Source of the DNA: Solobacterium sp.
Lineage (GTDB): Bacteria > Bacillota_I > Bacilli_A > Erysipelotrichales > Erysipelotrichaceae
Length of the DNA: 64,000 bases
Direction: 5' to 3'
NCBI GenBank assembly: GCA_017512725.1
Contig: JAFWEW010000032.1
Coordinates: 1-64,000, forward strand
Numbering within the stretch: position 1 is the first letter of the stretch; each line of letters starts with the position of its first letter. A program made the translations under genes and the position numbers. The notes beneath the pieces are model-generated. The model had not been told where the DNA came from and ran no database searches. It saw only the letters and a list, made by a program, of their open reading frames with translations. Shown here one piece after another: positions 22,139 through 30,425 of the stretch.

Positions 22139-22408
22139 ACAGAGAGCTCTTTACATGCAGAACCAGACCACACGGGGTGAGGGCAGCTTGATGGATATCT
22201 CCATTTCGGCTGCACCTCACTTCCGGTGATCGGCACAGAATCTATTTTTCAGTTATAGTCACGCGGAAGCGGAAACACCCTGCGCAGATGGTTCCCGCGT
22301 GCTAAGGCCATACTACCTGAAGCATTCGGAATCCCAAAAACTCGGTAAGTTCAGGTCTGTACTATCGGAAAATGGCTTAAAATGGCACTTTCTGAGGAAT
22401 TGAGAAAT

Positions 22409-22434
22409 AAAAAAGGCAGGCCCTTAAGCCTGCC
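22409..22434 (-). terminator. Distal minus-strand terminator
   Basis: GGCAGGC-CCTTAA-GCCTGCC is a perfect 7-bp stem and is followed on the minus strand by TTTTTTATTTC. It backs up the hairpin at 22484-22511. Confidence 0.7.
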
Positions 22435-22471
22435 GGAGTGGGTATTCTGAACTTACCAAGTTCAAAATGTT

Positions 22472-22511
22472 TTCAAAAAAAGAGCCGCACATCTCAAATG
22501 AGGTGTGCGGC
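22472..22511 (-). terminator. Terminator downstream of the double-glycine peptide gene
   Basis: GCCGCACATCTCA/TGAGGTGTGCGGC (13-bp stem, one G-T) is followed on the minus strand by TCTTTTTTTG. It lies about 100 bases after the peptide stop codon. Confidence 0.8.
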
Positions 22512-22612
22512 GTAGAAAAAAATTGGCCCAGTCATCTGACTAAGCCATGCATGTATGGGTTCGTATCGTTTATCTCTTGCAGTTCAGCAATTCTGATTCC
22601 CGCTGATATGAG

Positions 22613-22846
22613 TCAGTAATTATACTTTTTTTGCATCTCGACAACGTAGTTCCACAACTCATCTTTTGCAGCATCATATTCAGCTTTGCTTGCGTCTCCA
22701 TTGAGATAATCGACTCCAACATCTACGAAGCGTTTATGCAGCTTATTATAATGTTCCTTCTCTTCGGCGTTCATTCTGTCCTGAAGAATATCGCCGCCCG
22801 CTATGGATTCAAGTTCCTCGAGACTCAACGTTATCTTATCTTCCAT
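22613..22846 (-). CDS. Orphan double-glycine leader peptide (bacteriocin/RiPP-precursor-like)
   Basis: 77 residues. The first 18, MEDKITLSLEELESIAGG, have the form of a double-glycine leader cut by PCAT-type peptidase transporters (conserved L and E positions, then GG). The predicted core of 59 residues is hydrophilic, helical and rich in Lys, Asp, Glu and Tyr. It has no Cys and few Ser/Thr, which argues against a lanthipeptide or thioether product. AGAAAGGAGA precedes the ATG, and a 26-base palindrome and AT-rich promoter region lie upstream. No transporter, immunity or modification gene is nearby, so it is either a remnant or is exported by a system elsewhere. Confidence 0.7.
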   Translation of the reverse strand: MEDKITLSLEELESIAGGDILQDRMNAEEKEHYNKLHKRFVDVGVDYLNGDASKAEYDAAKDELWNYVVEMQKKYNY

Positions 22847-22885
22847 GACGATTCTCCTTTCTCATCTTCTTTGTCTTTTGTTTTC

Positions 22886-22911
22886 CATACTATATATGGT
22901 TATATACTATG
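22886..22911 (-). promoter_or_regulatory. Palindromic promoter/operator of the double-glycine peptide gene
   Basis: A 26-base near-palindrome with arms CATAGTATATAA and ATATATAGTATG (10 of 12 positions paired) contains TATAGT/TATATA-like -10 boxes about 50 bases before the start. It could be an operator for a quorum- or element-encoded regulator. Confidence 0.5.
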
Positions 22912-22966
22912 AAGGGAGACCTGTCCAGATTTTAAGTAGGTTTAAGCATCAGCGTGTATCTTATAG

Positions 22967-23248
22967 TTGTCAGAGCAAAGACAACAAAACTTCTTCATAA
23001 GACAGTTTATTGGCGGTGTTCATCTCTGGGGTAAGCGCAAAGCTGCAACAGGAAGGTTGATGGCTCACATGGGTGATCTTAATACCTACTTCGGGAACGA
23101 GGATCTGAAGGTTAGGTTCCTGGATCACTTCTGCTCGTGTTTTGATGACGGTATGCCAAGAAAAATGGTACTCGAGGTCAATAGCAATAATGATGACATG
23201 ATCTCGATTATTAGAGATTTGCAGTCGGCAGGCATTCAGTTTGTATGA
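22967..23248 (+). pseudogene. 3' fragment of an unidentified gene
   Basis: About 93 open codons with the coherent, protein-like end HMGDLNTYFGNEDLKVRF...GIQFV. There is no acceptable start: the frame is closed immediately upstream by TAG and no ribosome binding site is present. It looks like the C-terminal part of a larger soluble, possibly TIM-barrel, protein whose 5' end was lost during decay of the element. I cannot name the family. Confidence 0.5.
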
Positions 23249-23261
23249 TCGGCTAAGCGTC

Positions 23262-23362
23262 GAACAGTTACCGTGAACGGAAGAAACGCGATTTTTGCCA
23301 TTGAGCAGTTCTCGCGAACGAGAGTAGGAGTAAAAAATGCTATTGAGCAGTTACCATGAACG
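23262..23362 (+). repeat. Three 18-base direct repeats spaced 41-42 bases apart
   Basis: GARCAGTTNYCRYGAACG occurs at 23262-23279, 23303-23320 and 23345-23362. The spacing is close to four helical turns, and the array ends 38 bases before the att-like copy at 23400. Such helically phased direct repeats beside an att core suggest arm-type integrase or excisionase sites. Confidence 0.7.
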
Positions 23363-23399
23363 ACCGGTAGCATTAGACGTACTTCATATCAACTCAAGC

Positions 23400-23425
23400 C
23401 ATGTCGAGTGCGTGACATTGATGAC
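23400..23425 (+). repeat. att-like sequence, second copy of the rlmD tail
   Basis: It matches the rlmD 3' end at 21 of 26 positions. In frame it reads SSHVECVTLMTKK and a stop, an RlmD-type C-terminus without a gene in front of it. It marks the probable right junction of the element inserted at rlmD. Confidence 0.7.
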
Positions 23426-23466
23426 GAAGAAATGAACAAATCGAGATTTGTGAGAGCAAAACAGAT

Positions 23467-23964
23467 ATGATACATCTTGAAAAAATCGATTCAACTAACA
23501 TATGGGAGATTGTTGATCTGAAGGTATTCAAATCTCAGAAAAAATTCGTTGCGGTAAACTGGGTAAGTATCGTCCAAGCTTACGGTGTGCGGGATTCGGC
23601 CACAGCTGCGTTTCCATTTGCCATTTATAACGACAAAAGACCGGTTGGGTTCCTGATGATCGGTTTTAACGAGGCCGCGATGTATGAGAATTGGGATGAC
23701 GTTGAAGCCCCAAAGTCACTGGTCAACAATTACTCCCTCTGGCGTTTGATGATTGACAAGCGATATCAAAAACGCGGTTACGGCAGAGAGGCGATAAAAC
23801 TGGCTCTTGACTTTATCAGAACGTGGCCCTGCGGAAAAGCTGAGTATTGCTCCCTTTCTTACGAGCCTGAGAACGAGGTGGCAAGAGCGTTATACCGCTC
23901 CTTCGGCTTTATGGAAAATGGCGAAATGGATGGCGACGAAATCGTCGCAGTATTGAAGCTGTAA
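23467..23964 (+). CDS. GNAT-family N-acetyltransferase (spermidine/spermine type)
   Basis: 165 residues with the acetyl-CoA motif A in LMIDKRYQKRGYGREAI and a C-terminal NEVARALYRSFGF (motif B), resembling BltD/PaiA-type polyamine acetyltransferases. No strong Shine-Dalgarno precedes the ATG. It sits between the second and third copies of the rlmD-tail sequence, so it may be cargo of an older insertion. The substrate is not predictable from sequence alone. Confidence 0.8.
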   Translation: MIHLEKIDSTNIWEIVDLKVFKSQKKFVAVNWVSIVQAYGVRDSATAAFPFAIYNDKRPVGFLMIGFNEAAMYENWDDVEAPKSLVNNYSLWRLMIDKRYQKRGYGREAIKLALDFIRTWPCGKAEYCSLSYEPENEVARALYRSFGFMENGEMDGDEIVAVLKL

Positions 23965-24110
23965 TACAGAGCGCGTTAAATTCCGGTTTATCGAGGCCAT
24001 AATATCGATTCGAATACCCTGACTTAACCGGTCAACGGCATATTCCTGACGTCGAGGGTCGTGTGGGCAGCGTAGATAGCGGCGTTTTTATTCACGCTAT
24101 TGTCCCAAGG

Positions 24111-24143
24111 CATGTCGAAACCTGCATTCTACTGTCACTCTGA
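24111..24143 (+). repeat. Third, more diverged copy of an rlmD-type tail
   Basis: The frame CATGTCGAAACC... reads HVETCILLSL and a stop, again the C-terminus of an RNA uracil methyltransferase without its gene. DNA identity to the other two copies is limited to the first bases (CATGTCGA), so it would represent an older or different element. Confidence 0.45.
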
Positions 24144-24192
24144 TCGTTCAACCGAGTTTGTTCGAAAACTATCATGGAGAATTCGTATAACA

Positions 24193-24807
24193 ATGTATAA
24201 ATATGGAAATTCTGCAGCAGAAACAGTACTTATCCAGCCTGTGGATAAGCAGGATTTGTCTGTTATTGAAAATGAAATAAATGAAATAAAGCGGCTTTCA
24301 AAGACGGATTTTCATCTTATTGCAATCAAAATTGACATGTGGAATGACCAGCTTTCTCCATGGACTGCTCCCGCAGTATTCGGGAAGGACAATTTCGGAG
24401 GCGGTGCAAAGGATACCCTTGAAGAAATACTGAATATTTGTACTGATAAGAGAAAAAAATATATTATCGGCGGGTATTCTTTGGCCGCATTGTTCTCGTT
24501 GTGGGCGGCATATCAGACAGATACATTCGATTCGGTGGCAGCGGCATCACCATCCATCTGGTTTCCGGGTTTTGTTGATTACATGAAGAGCCATGAAATA
24601 TTGACGGAAAAGGTGTATTTAAGCCTTGGAGACAAAGAGGAAAAGACACGAAATCCCATCATGGCATCTGTCGGAGACTGCATTCGCAGCGCAAACCTGT
24701 TACTCAAGGAAAAAGGAATTATTACGGAACTGGAATGGAATCAGGGCAATCATTTTCAGGACTCTGATCTCAGAACAGCAAAGGCATTTGCGTGGGCTTT
24801 AAATTAA
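24193..24807 (+). CDS. Alpha/beta-hydrolase esterase
   Basis: About 204 residues from the ATG at 24193; an in-frame TTG at 24100 would add 31 residues but overlaps the rlmD-tail remnant. The nucleophile elbow is GGYSLAALFSLW, typical of siderophore-esterase-like and acyl-CoA thioesterase-like folds. VYLSLGDKEEKTRN carries the likely acidic residue and WNQGNHF the catalytic His. The substrate is unknown. It is a single gene in an AT-rich context between the insertion scar and the c-di-GMP island. Confidence 0.75.
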   Translation: MYKYGNSAAETVLIQPVDKQDLSVIENEINEIKRLSKTDFHLIAIKIDMWNDQLSPWTAPAVFGKDNFGGGAKDTLEEILNICTDKRKKYIIGGYSLAALFSLWAAYQTDTFDSVAAASPSIWFPGFVDYMKSHEILTEKVYLSLGDKEEKTRNPIMASVGDCIRSANLLLKEKGIITELEWNQGNHFQDSDLRTAKAFAWALN

Positions 24808-24946
24808 ATGTATAAGTTAAAAATTATAATTTTATAGAATATAAGGCATGTTTTAATCCGGATTTGTTATGATTAACTATATTAAGTTTACTCTAACAGT
24901 CTCATGACAGATTTACGACGGCACTATGCTGTAACGGAGGATTATT

Positions 24947-27900
24947 ATGAGCGAAACACCTAACACCAATAAAACAACCGAATTAAAGCCCTATCTCTCG
25001 CCACTTGCGGTTTGGGCTCTGTCGGTAGGCTCGGCCATAGGCTGGGGTTCGCTGGTTGTTACCAGCAGTACCTATCTTTCCCAGGCAGGACCGATGGGTT
25101 CTATTATTGGTCTGCTGATTGGTTTTGCCATGATGGTAATGGTATCAAGTCATTATCATTTCTTGGCGAATCGCTACCCGGGTGTAGGCGGACTGTACAA
25201 CTATGTCAAGGAAATCTTCGGTTATGACTTTGCCTTTCTGATTGCGTGGTTCATGTTCCTGATCTATATCTCAATCTTCTGGGCGAATGCCACGAGTATT
25301 CCACTGTTTGCACGTTACTTCCTGCATGGAGTCTTCAAAGTTGGATATCTCTTTACGGTTTTCGGTTATGAAGTCTATCTTGGTGAAGCGCTCGTGACAC
25401 TGATTGGAATGTGGCTTGTCGGCTTCTTGTGCATGAAGAGCAAAAAGATGACCGCATACGCAATGGAAGTGATGGTACTGCTGTTTACCATCGGTATAAC
25501 GGTTTGCTTTGCAGTTGCGATGATCGGTCACAAGAGTTCCGGGATGTCGATGAGTCCGGCCTTTATTCCGGACACAAGTGTCTTACGGCAGGTGATTCGA
25601 ATTGCCTTTATCTCACCGTGGGCGTTTATCGGTTTTGAAAGTGTATCGCATTCTTCGGAAGAATATCATTTTAATCACAATAAATTGTTTCGTATTCTGG
25701 TTATTTCGGTAGCAGTCACGACCGCTTTGTATATTTTCATCGTTCTAATGAGTGTTTCCGCTTATCCGGAAGGATGCACCAGCTGGCTTGATTACATCAG
25801 CCGACTGAATGAGTTTGAAGGGATCCAGGGTCTTCCTGCGTTCTATGCCGCTTACTATTATCTTGGAGATACTGGCGTTTATATCCTGATGGCATCTCTG
25901 ATGTCACTGGTACTGACAAGTCTGATCGGTATGCTTCGTACTGTCAGCCGTCTTTGTTATGCCGTTGCACGGGATGGCATCCTGCCCAAACGCTATGCGG
26001 AGCTTAATGAAAAACAAATTCCCGCCAAAGCAATTCTTCTGGTACTTCTGGTCTCTTTGCCCATACCGTTCCTTGGCAGAACGGCGATTGGCTGGATCGT
26101 AGACACCACGACAATTGGAGCGACCATCATCTATGGTTTTGTATCCGTTGCGGTATTCAAGGTATCTGGAAAGGAGGGTGTGAAAAAGAATCACTTCATC
26201 AGTGGTATCTGTCTTTTCATACTGGTTGCTTTCCTGGTCTTCTTACTTTTCCCAAGTGCGTTCTCTGACTACACCATTGAGACCGAAACCTATGTTCTCA
26301 TGGCTGTCTGGTCAATTCTTGGTCTGATTTATTTCAACTTCGTTATTCGAAAAGATCATGAACGGAAATTTGGTAAATCGGTCTTCGTCTGGATCGTTCT
26401 GCTTGCCTTTGTCGTCCTGAATGGAATGACCTGGGCAGAACGTCTGAATGAAGAACGGGAAAATGTCGTTATGGCAGAGATCTCGGAATATATAGAAAAT
26501 GTGGCTAGTGGCGAGATTTCTGGTGAAGATAAACAAGAGTTTCTGAATGAGCGGCTTCTTCGGCTCCATGCTGCAGATAATACAAGTGCGCTTGTAATTG
26601 CGGTTTTGTTTGGTATGTCAATCGGTGTAATGCTCATTAATTACTCCACAAGCAATAAGTGGGAAAAGAAGGCTACGCTGGAACGAGATGAAGCACGTAC
26701 TGCCGCGCTTACGGATCCTATGACCGGTGTCAAGAGTAAGCATGCCTTCCTCTTAAATCAGAATCAGATCGACGCCACCATTCAGGAAAAAACAGCAGAG
26801 AAATTTGCGGTCGTTGTATGCGATGTAAATGGCCTGAAAGTTATCAATGATACGCTTGGCCATAAAGCGGGTGATGAGTACATTATTAAAGCAAGCAGGA
26901 TGATCTGCGACATTTTCCAGCACAGTCCGGTTTACCGGACAGGCGGAGATGAGTTTGTCGTTGTATTAACTGGCCGTGATTTTATTATCCGTAAGGAGTT
27001 AGTTCTGACACTGCATGATCGCTCTGTAGAGCATATTAGTAAAAAGGATGTTGTCATTTCCGGTGGTATGTCTGATTATGAACCAGAAACAGACAACTGC
27101 TTCCATGACGTGTTTGAACGTGCTGACTCCCTGATGTATGAAGAAAAGAAATTGCTGAAGGGCATGGGTGCGATCTCGCGTGAAGATGCAGAGACAGAAG
27201 GGAAACCGATGTTCCCGATGGATGAAGATGCGGAAATTCTGCATCTCAAACGTCACATCCTCATCGTAGAAGATGAACATATCAATCAGGTCATTCTTGG
27301 CAATATGCTCAATGAAGGCTATGATCTCCTGTACGCTTCGGACGGTATTGAAGCTCTGGAACAGGTCAAAACACATAAAGATGACATTGCCCTTGTAATG
27401 CTGGATCTTCAGATGCCTCAGATGAGCGGCATGGAAGTACTGAAAGTAATGAAAGAAGAAGATGAGCTCAAAGGTATACCGGTCATCGTCATGACGGCAG
27501 ACCAGACGGCAGAAGTCGACTGTCTCAAGATCGGTGCAATTGACTTCATTCCGAAACCTTATCCTTCTGCTGAAATCATTCAGGCCCGTGTCACCCGGTG
27601 TATTGAACTTACTGAAAAGCGCAGTATCATCGAATCCACAGAACGTGACAGTCTTACAAACCTTCTTAACCTGGATTACTTCCTGCGTTATGTTCGGATG
27701 TATGACCAGCACTATCATGATATGGCGATGGATGCGATTGTTCTGGACGTTAACAATTTCCATATGCTTAACGAACGTTATGGTAAGCAGTATGGTGACA
27801 GCGTACTTGCCCGTATCGGACGACAGGTTCGTCAGATCTCCCGTGAAGTCGGCGGTGTGGCATGCCGGCGTGGGGCAGATACCTTCATGATCTACTGCCC

Positions 27901-29314
27901 GCACAGGGATGATTATGAAAGTATTCTGGACAAGGCATCAGAAGGCCTGGTGGATGATGATGTATCTTCAAACCGTGTCCGTCTGCGTATGGGCGTCTAT
28001 TCCCAGGTAGACAAGTCACTGCCGATCGAACGCCGTTTCGATTATGCAAAGATTGCCGCAAACATGGTCAGAAGCGGATATCGGAAAGCCATTGGTATTT
28101 ACGATACCGAAATGCATGAGGCGGAACTTTACCGGGAACGCCTGCTGGAAGACTTCAAGCCTTCCCTGGAAAACAACAACTTTGTGGTTTACTTCCAGCC
28201 CAAGTATGACATTCGTCCTGACAAGCCGATCTTGTCCAGTGCGGAAGCGCTAGTGCGTTGGAATCATCCTGAGCTTGGCATGATCAGCCCGGGTGTGTTT
28301 ATCCCGTTGCTTGAGGACAATGGTCTGATTCTCGATCTCGACCAGTTCGTATGGCGTGAAGCTGCCGCAAGAATTCGGGATTGGAAAGACCGGTTCGGCT
28401 ACTCTGTTCCGGTATCCGTGAATGTATCCCGTATTGATATGCTGACACCAAACCTGAAGAGCATCTTTAAAGAGATTCTGGAGGAATACAGACTCAATCC
28501 GGAGGATCTGGTTCTGGAAATCACGGAGTCGGCTTATACCGGCGATTCGGATCAGGTTATTTCTACCGCCAAGGATCTGCGCGGTATGGGTATGGGCTTC
28601 CGTATCGAAATGGACGACTTTGGTACCGGCTACTCGTCATTGGGTATGCTGTCACATCTGCCAATCGATGCTCTGAAGCTGGATATGAGCTTTATCCGTA
28701 GTGCATTCGGTGAAAACCGGGATGTCCGCATGATCGAATTGATCATCGACATTGCAGACTACCTGCATGTACCGGTTGTTGCTGAGGGTGTTGAAACCGA
28801 AGAACAGTATCTCGTCCTGAAGGCAATGGGCTGTGATCTCGTACAAGGTTACTACTTCTCGAAGCCGGTACCGCCGGAAGAATTCGATCGGTTCCTGATC
28901 GAGCGTGCCGAAGCAAAAGATGTAGTTACACCAGCGACCAAGAAAACCTATATGAGTATTTCCAAGGCGCTGACGAGTGACTTTGAGAGCATCTTCTATG
29001 TAGATGTAGTCACCGACTTCTATCTTGAGTTCTACACCGGCAAGGAAGGAGAACTTGAAATCCGTCCAGGCGGATCGAACTTCTTTACCGAAGCCCGTGA
29101 GAAACTGGTGGAAGGTGTAATCGAAGAAGATGTTTCGAAGGTCAGAGAAGCAACCAGCAAATCGAACCTGATCAAGCTGGCTGGACAGGAAGAGGCAGTT
29201 ACCGTATCGTTCCGCAAACTGAAGAACGGAGAGGCGACGCCTTATTCCCTGCAAACCATCAAGACACGTGAAAGTGACAACAACCACATTGTCATTGGTG
29301 TAAGACAGGATTAA
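24947..29314 (+). CDS. APC-type permease fused to GGDEF-REC-GGDEF-EAL c-di-GMP signalling domains
   Basis: 1455 residues. Residues 15-495 form an amino acid-polyamine-organocation (APC) permease of about 12 membrane segments (AVWALSVGSAIGWGSLV; later VGGLYNYVKEIFGYDFAF). A further membrane segment at 546-566 leads into a cyclase domain (590-735) with intact GGDEF at 666-670 and no RxxD inhibitory site. Next come a response-regulator receiver (768-890, phospho-acceptor D820), a second, degenerate GGDEF (RRGADTF at 974-980) and an EAL phosphodiesterase (1065-1320, E1100-A-L, DDFGTGYSS, EGVETEEQ). A PAS-like module at 1335-1455 ends the protein. Synthesis and breakdown of c-di-GMP may respond to transport of an amino acid. 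Membrane-bound; AGGAGG-type site and terminator present. Confidence 0.9.
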   Translation: MSETPNTNKTTELKPYLSPLAVWALSVGSAIGWGSLVVTSSTYLSQAGPMGSIIGLLIGFAMMVMVSSHYHFLANRYPGVGGLYNYVKEIFGYDFAFLIAWFMFLIYISIFWANATSIPLFARYFLHGVFKVGYLFTVFGYEVYLGEALVTLIGMWLVGFLCMKSKKMTAYAMEVMVLLFTIGITVCFAVAMIGHKSSGMSMSPAFIPDTSVLRQVIRIAFISPWAFIGFESVSHSSEEYHFNHNKLFRILVISVAVTTALYIFIVLMSVSAYPEGCTSWLDYISRLNEFEGIQGLPAFYAAYYYLGDTGVYILMASLMSLVLTSLIGMLRTVSRLCYAVARDGILPKRYAELNEKQIPAKAILLVLLVSLPIPFLGRTAIGWIVDTTTIGATIIYGFVSVAVFKVSGKEGVKKNHFISGICLFILVAFLVFLLFPSAFSDYTIETETYVLMAVWSILGLIYFNFVIRKDHERKFGKSVFVWIVLLAFVVLNGMTWAERLNEERENVVMAEISEYIENVASGEISGEDKQEFLNERLLRLHAADNTSALVIAVLFGMSIGVMLINYSTSNKWEKKATLERDEARTAALTDPMTGVKSKHAFLLNQNQIDATIQEKTAEKFAVVVCDVNGLKVINDTLGHKAGDEYIIKASRMICDIFQHSPVYRTGGDEFVVVLTGRDFIIRKELVLTLHDRSVEHISKKDVVISGGMSDYEPETDNCFHDVFERADSLMYEEKKLLKGMGAISREDAETEGKPMFPMDEDAEILHLKRHILIVEDEHINQVILGNMLNEGYDLLYASDGIEALEQVKTHKDDIALVMLDLQMPQMSGMEVLKVMKEEDELKGIPVIVMTADQTAEVDCLKIGAIDFIPKPYPSAEIIQARVTRCIELTEKRSIIESTERDSLTNLLNLDYFLRYVRMYDQHYHDMAMDAIVLDVNNFHMLNERYGKQYGDSVLARIGRQVRQISREVGGVACRRGADTFMIYCPHRDDYESILDKASEGLVDDDVSSNRVRLRMGVYSQVDKSLPIERRFDYAKIAANMVRSGYRKAIGIYDTEMHEAELYRERLLEDFKPSLENNNFVVYFQPKYDIRPDKPILSSAEALVRWNHPELGMISPGVFIPLLEDNGLILDLDQFVWREAAARIRDWKDRFGYSVPVSVNVSRIDMLTPNLKSIFKEILEEYRLNPEDLVLEITESAYTGDSDQVISTAKDLRGMGMGFRIEMDDFGTGYSSLGMLSHLPIDALKLDMSFIRSAFGENRDVRMIELIIDIADYLHVPVVAEGVETEEQYLVLKAMGCDLVQGYYFSKPVPPEEFDRFLIERAEAKDVVTPATKKTYMSISKALTSDFESIFYVDVVTDFYLEFYTGKEGELEIRPGGSNFFTEAREKLVEGVIEEDVSKVREATSKSNLIKLAGQEEAVTVSFRKLKNGEATPYSLQTIKTRESDNNHIVIGVRQD

Positions 29315-29351
29315 TCCGACAGCCGTTCCAGAAAGAACAAAACAGAAAAGG

Positions 29352-29384
29352 GGAACTGATCCAGTGGATCGGTTCCTTTCTTTT
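29352..29384 (+). terminator. Terminator of the APC-GGDEF-EAL gene
   Basis: Stem GGAACTGATCC/GGATCGGTTCC with loop AGT, followed by TTTCTTTT. Confidence 0.88.
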
Positions 29385-29390
29385 CGCCTT

Positions 29391-29418
29391 GAATGATAAA
29401 AGCCCGGACATTCCGGGC
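29391..29418 (-). terminator. Terminator of the phosphodiester glycosidase gene
   Basis: The minus strand has GCCCGGAA/TTCCGGGC-type pairing with a tiny loop, followed by TTTTATCATT. It faces the previous terminator between two convergent genes. Confidence 0.8.
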
Positions 29419-29469
29419 ATAGACAGGTGGGGTTACAAGATAAAGATCTGTATAGATAGATTATCGCAT

Positions 29470-30348
29470 TCAATCGGTAACTTCATCGAGCAGAAGATCG
29501 GATTCATAGCACATGGAAGTGCTGGTTCCTCCATCAAAGCGAAGGGCATTATACACATCCATACTCAGCAGAAAATCCTGTACGGATTCATCCCGCATGC
29601 CGTTCCAGAAAGTGATCAGAAAATAGGTGCCGTCTTCTTTCTGGGCAAGACAGCAGAAGGCATAGTCGTTGCTGTGATAGGCGTACCATCCGTAACCGCC
29701 GGTGAGATCCTTCCGCTCCCCATCTACGATATAAGTATAGGAGCCGGAAACCGCGCATTCTGATTCTACTTTTTCACCGATCCATCCCGTGTCGTTGACC
29801 GCATCTTCTCCGCTGTATACCAGCCGCATCAGTCCGGCCCGATCCCAGTAAGCTGTAACATAGCCGCTGCCATAATCCGGCAGATTCGGCTCTCCTTGGA
29901 AGCTGGTCCATTTCCCGGCCATCCGTAGACCACCTACGGGCTGACCATAATTGGGATTCGTGATCCAGGAATAGTAATTCGCGTTGATTCCGCCGGCACG
30001 TACATATCCTTCACTGATCATTCCCCAGTCATAAATGTCATTGAGCCATTCCGCATGCCCCATATAATCCATTTTGATGAATGTCGTTTCTGAGGGTTTG
30101 ACTTCCAGCATATCGTAGTTGATGCCATTGTAATTACCGGTATGGTGAATGATCGACGGTTCGGATCCCTGCAGTGTATAGACATTGATTGCTGAGCCGA
30201 CGGCATTATTCAGACCAAGGATATACGTATTGGAACTGCCCTGACCCCAGGCTTTCGTTATCATTTCTGCATCGGCATTCAGGGTGTAAGGAATTGCCGT
30301 AAGCACTGCAATGCCCAAAACTGCAATGTTTTTGACTGATTTCTTCAT
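29470..30348 (-). CDS. Secreted phosphodiester glycosidase-family protein (NAGPA/DUF2233 domain)
   Basis: 292 residues with a classical signal peptide (basic MKKSVKN, hydrophobic core, cleavage probably near NADA-E). Signature regions are RAGGINANYYS and the C-terminal LRFDGGTSTSM, matching the GG-x-S-x-x-M end of phosphodiester N-acetylglucosaminidases. The family hydrolyses GlcNAc-1-phosphodiester bonds, in bacteria probably in cell-wall or exopolysaccharide material. It is convergent with the permease-cyclase gene and divergent from the MORN lipoprotein gene. No strong Shine-Dalgarno is visible before the ATG. Confidence 0.8.
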   Translation of the reverse strand: MKKSVKNIAVLGIAVLTAIPYTLNADAEMITKAWGQGSSNTYILGLNNAVGSAINVYTLQGSEPSIIHHTGNYNGINYDMLEVKPSETTFIKMDYMGHAEWLNDIYDWGMISEGYVRAGGINANYYSWITNPNYGQPVGGLRMAGKWTSFQGEPNLPDYGSGYVTAYWDRAGLMRLVYSGEDAVNDTGWIGEKVESECAVSGSYTYIVDGERKDLTGGYGWYAYHSNDYAFCCLAQKEDGTYFLITFWNGMRDESVQDFLLSMDVYNALRFDGGTSTSMCYESDLLLDEVTD

Positions 30349-30411
30349 ATGTCATTAATGCTAACTAAATTTCCGGGAAAAAGACAGTCTGACATGTATG
30401 CTCGTGCTGAT

Positions 30412-30419
30412 ATAAAATA
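30412..30419 (+). promoter_or_regulatory. -10 box directly before the MORN lipoprotein gene
   Basis: TATAAAAT lies 6-13 bases before the ATG at 30426 and there is no Shine-Dalgarno in between. The transcript would begin at or near the start codon. Confidence 0.4.
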
Positions 30420-30425
30420 GACAAC

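Larger units (their letters stand above)
22139..22612. other. Gene-free stretch with inverted repeats
   Basis: About 470 bases with no convincing gene. It holds a 16-base inverted repeat (AACTCGGTAAGTTCAG at 22339-22354 against 22447-22462, one mismatch) enclosing about 92 bases, and two hairpins that act as terminators for the minus strand (annotated separately). The 22240-22330 part shows nothing recognisable. Confidence 0.5.

Noticed and set aside
22631-22912. Plus-strand frame opposite the double-glycine peptide gene
   Set aside because: Antisense to a gene with a strong ribosome site and leader motif, and has no ribosome site of its own.
24808-24946. c-di-GMP riboswitch upstream of the signalling genes
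   Set aside because: The leaders at 24808-24946, 32693-32832, 35281-35396 and 40228-40290 lack the conserved GEMM-type sequence and tetraloop/receptor pattern.
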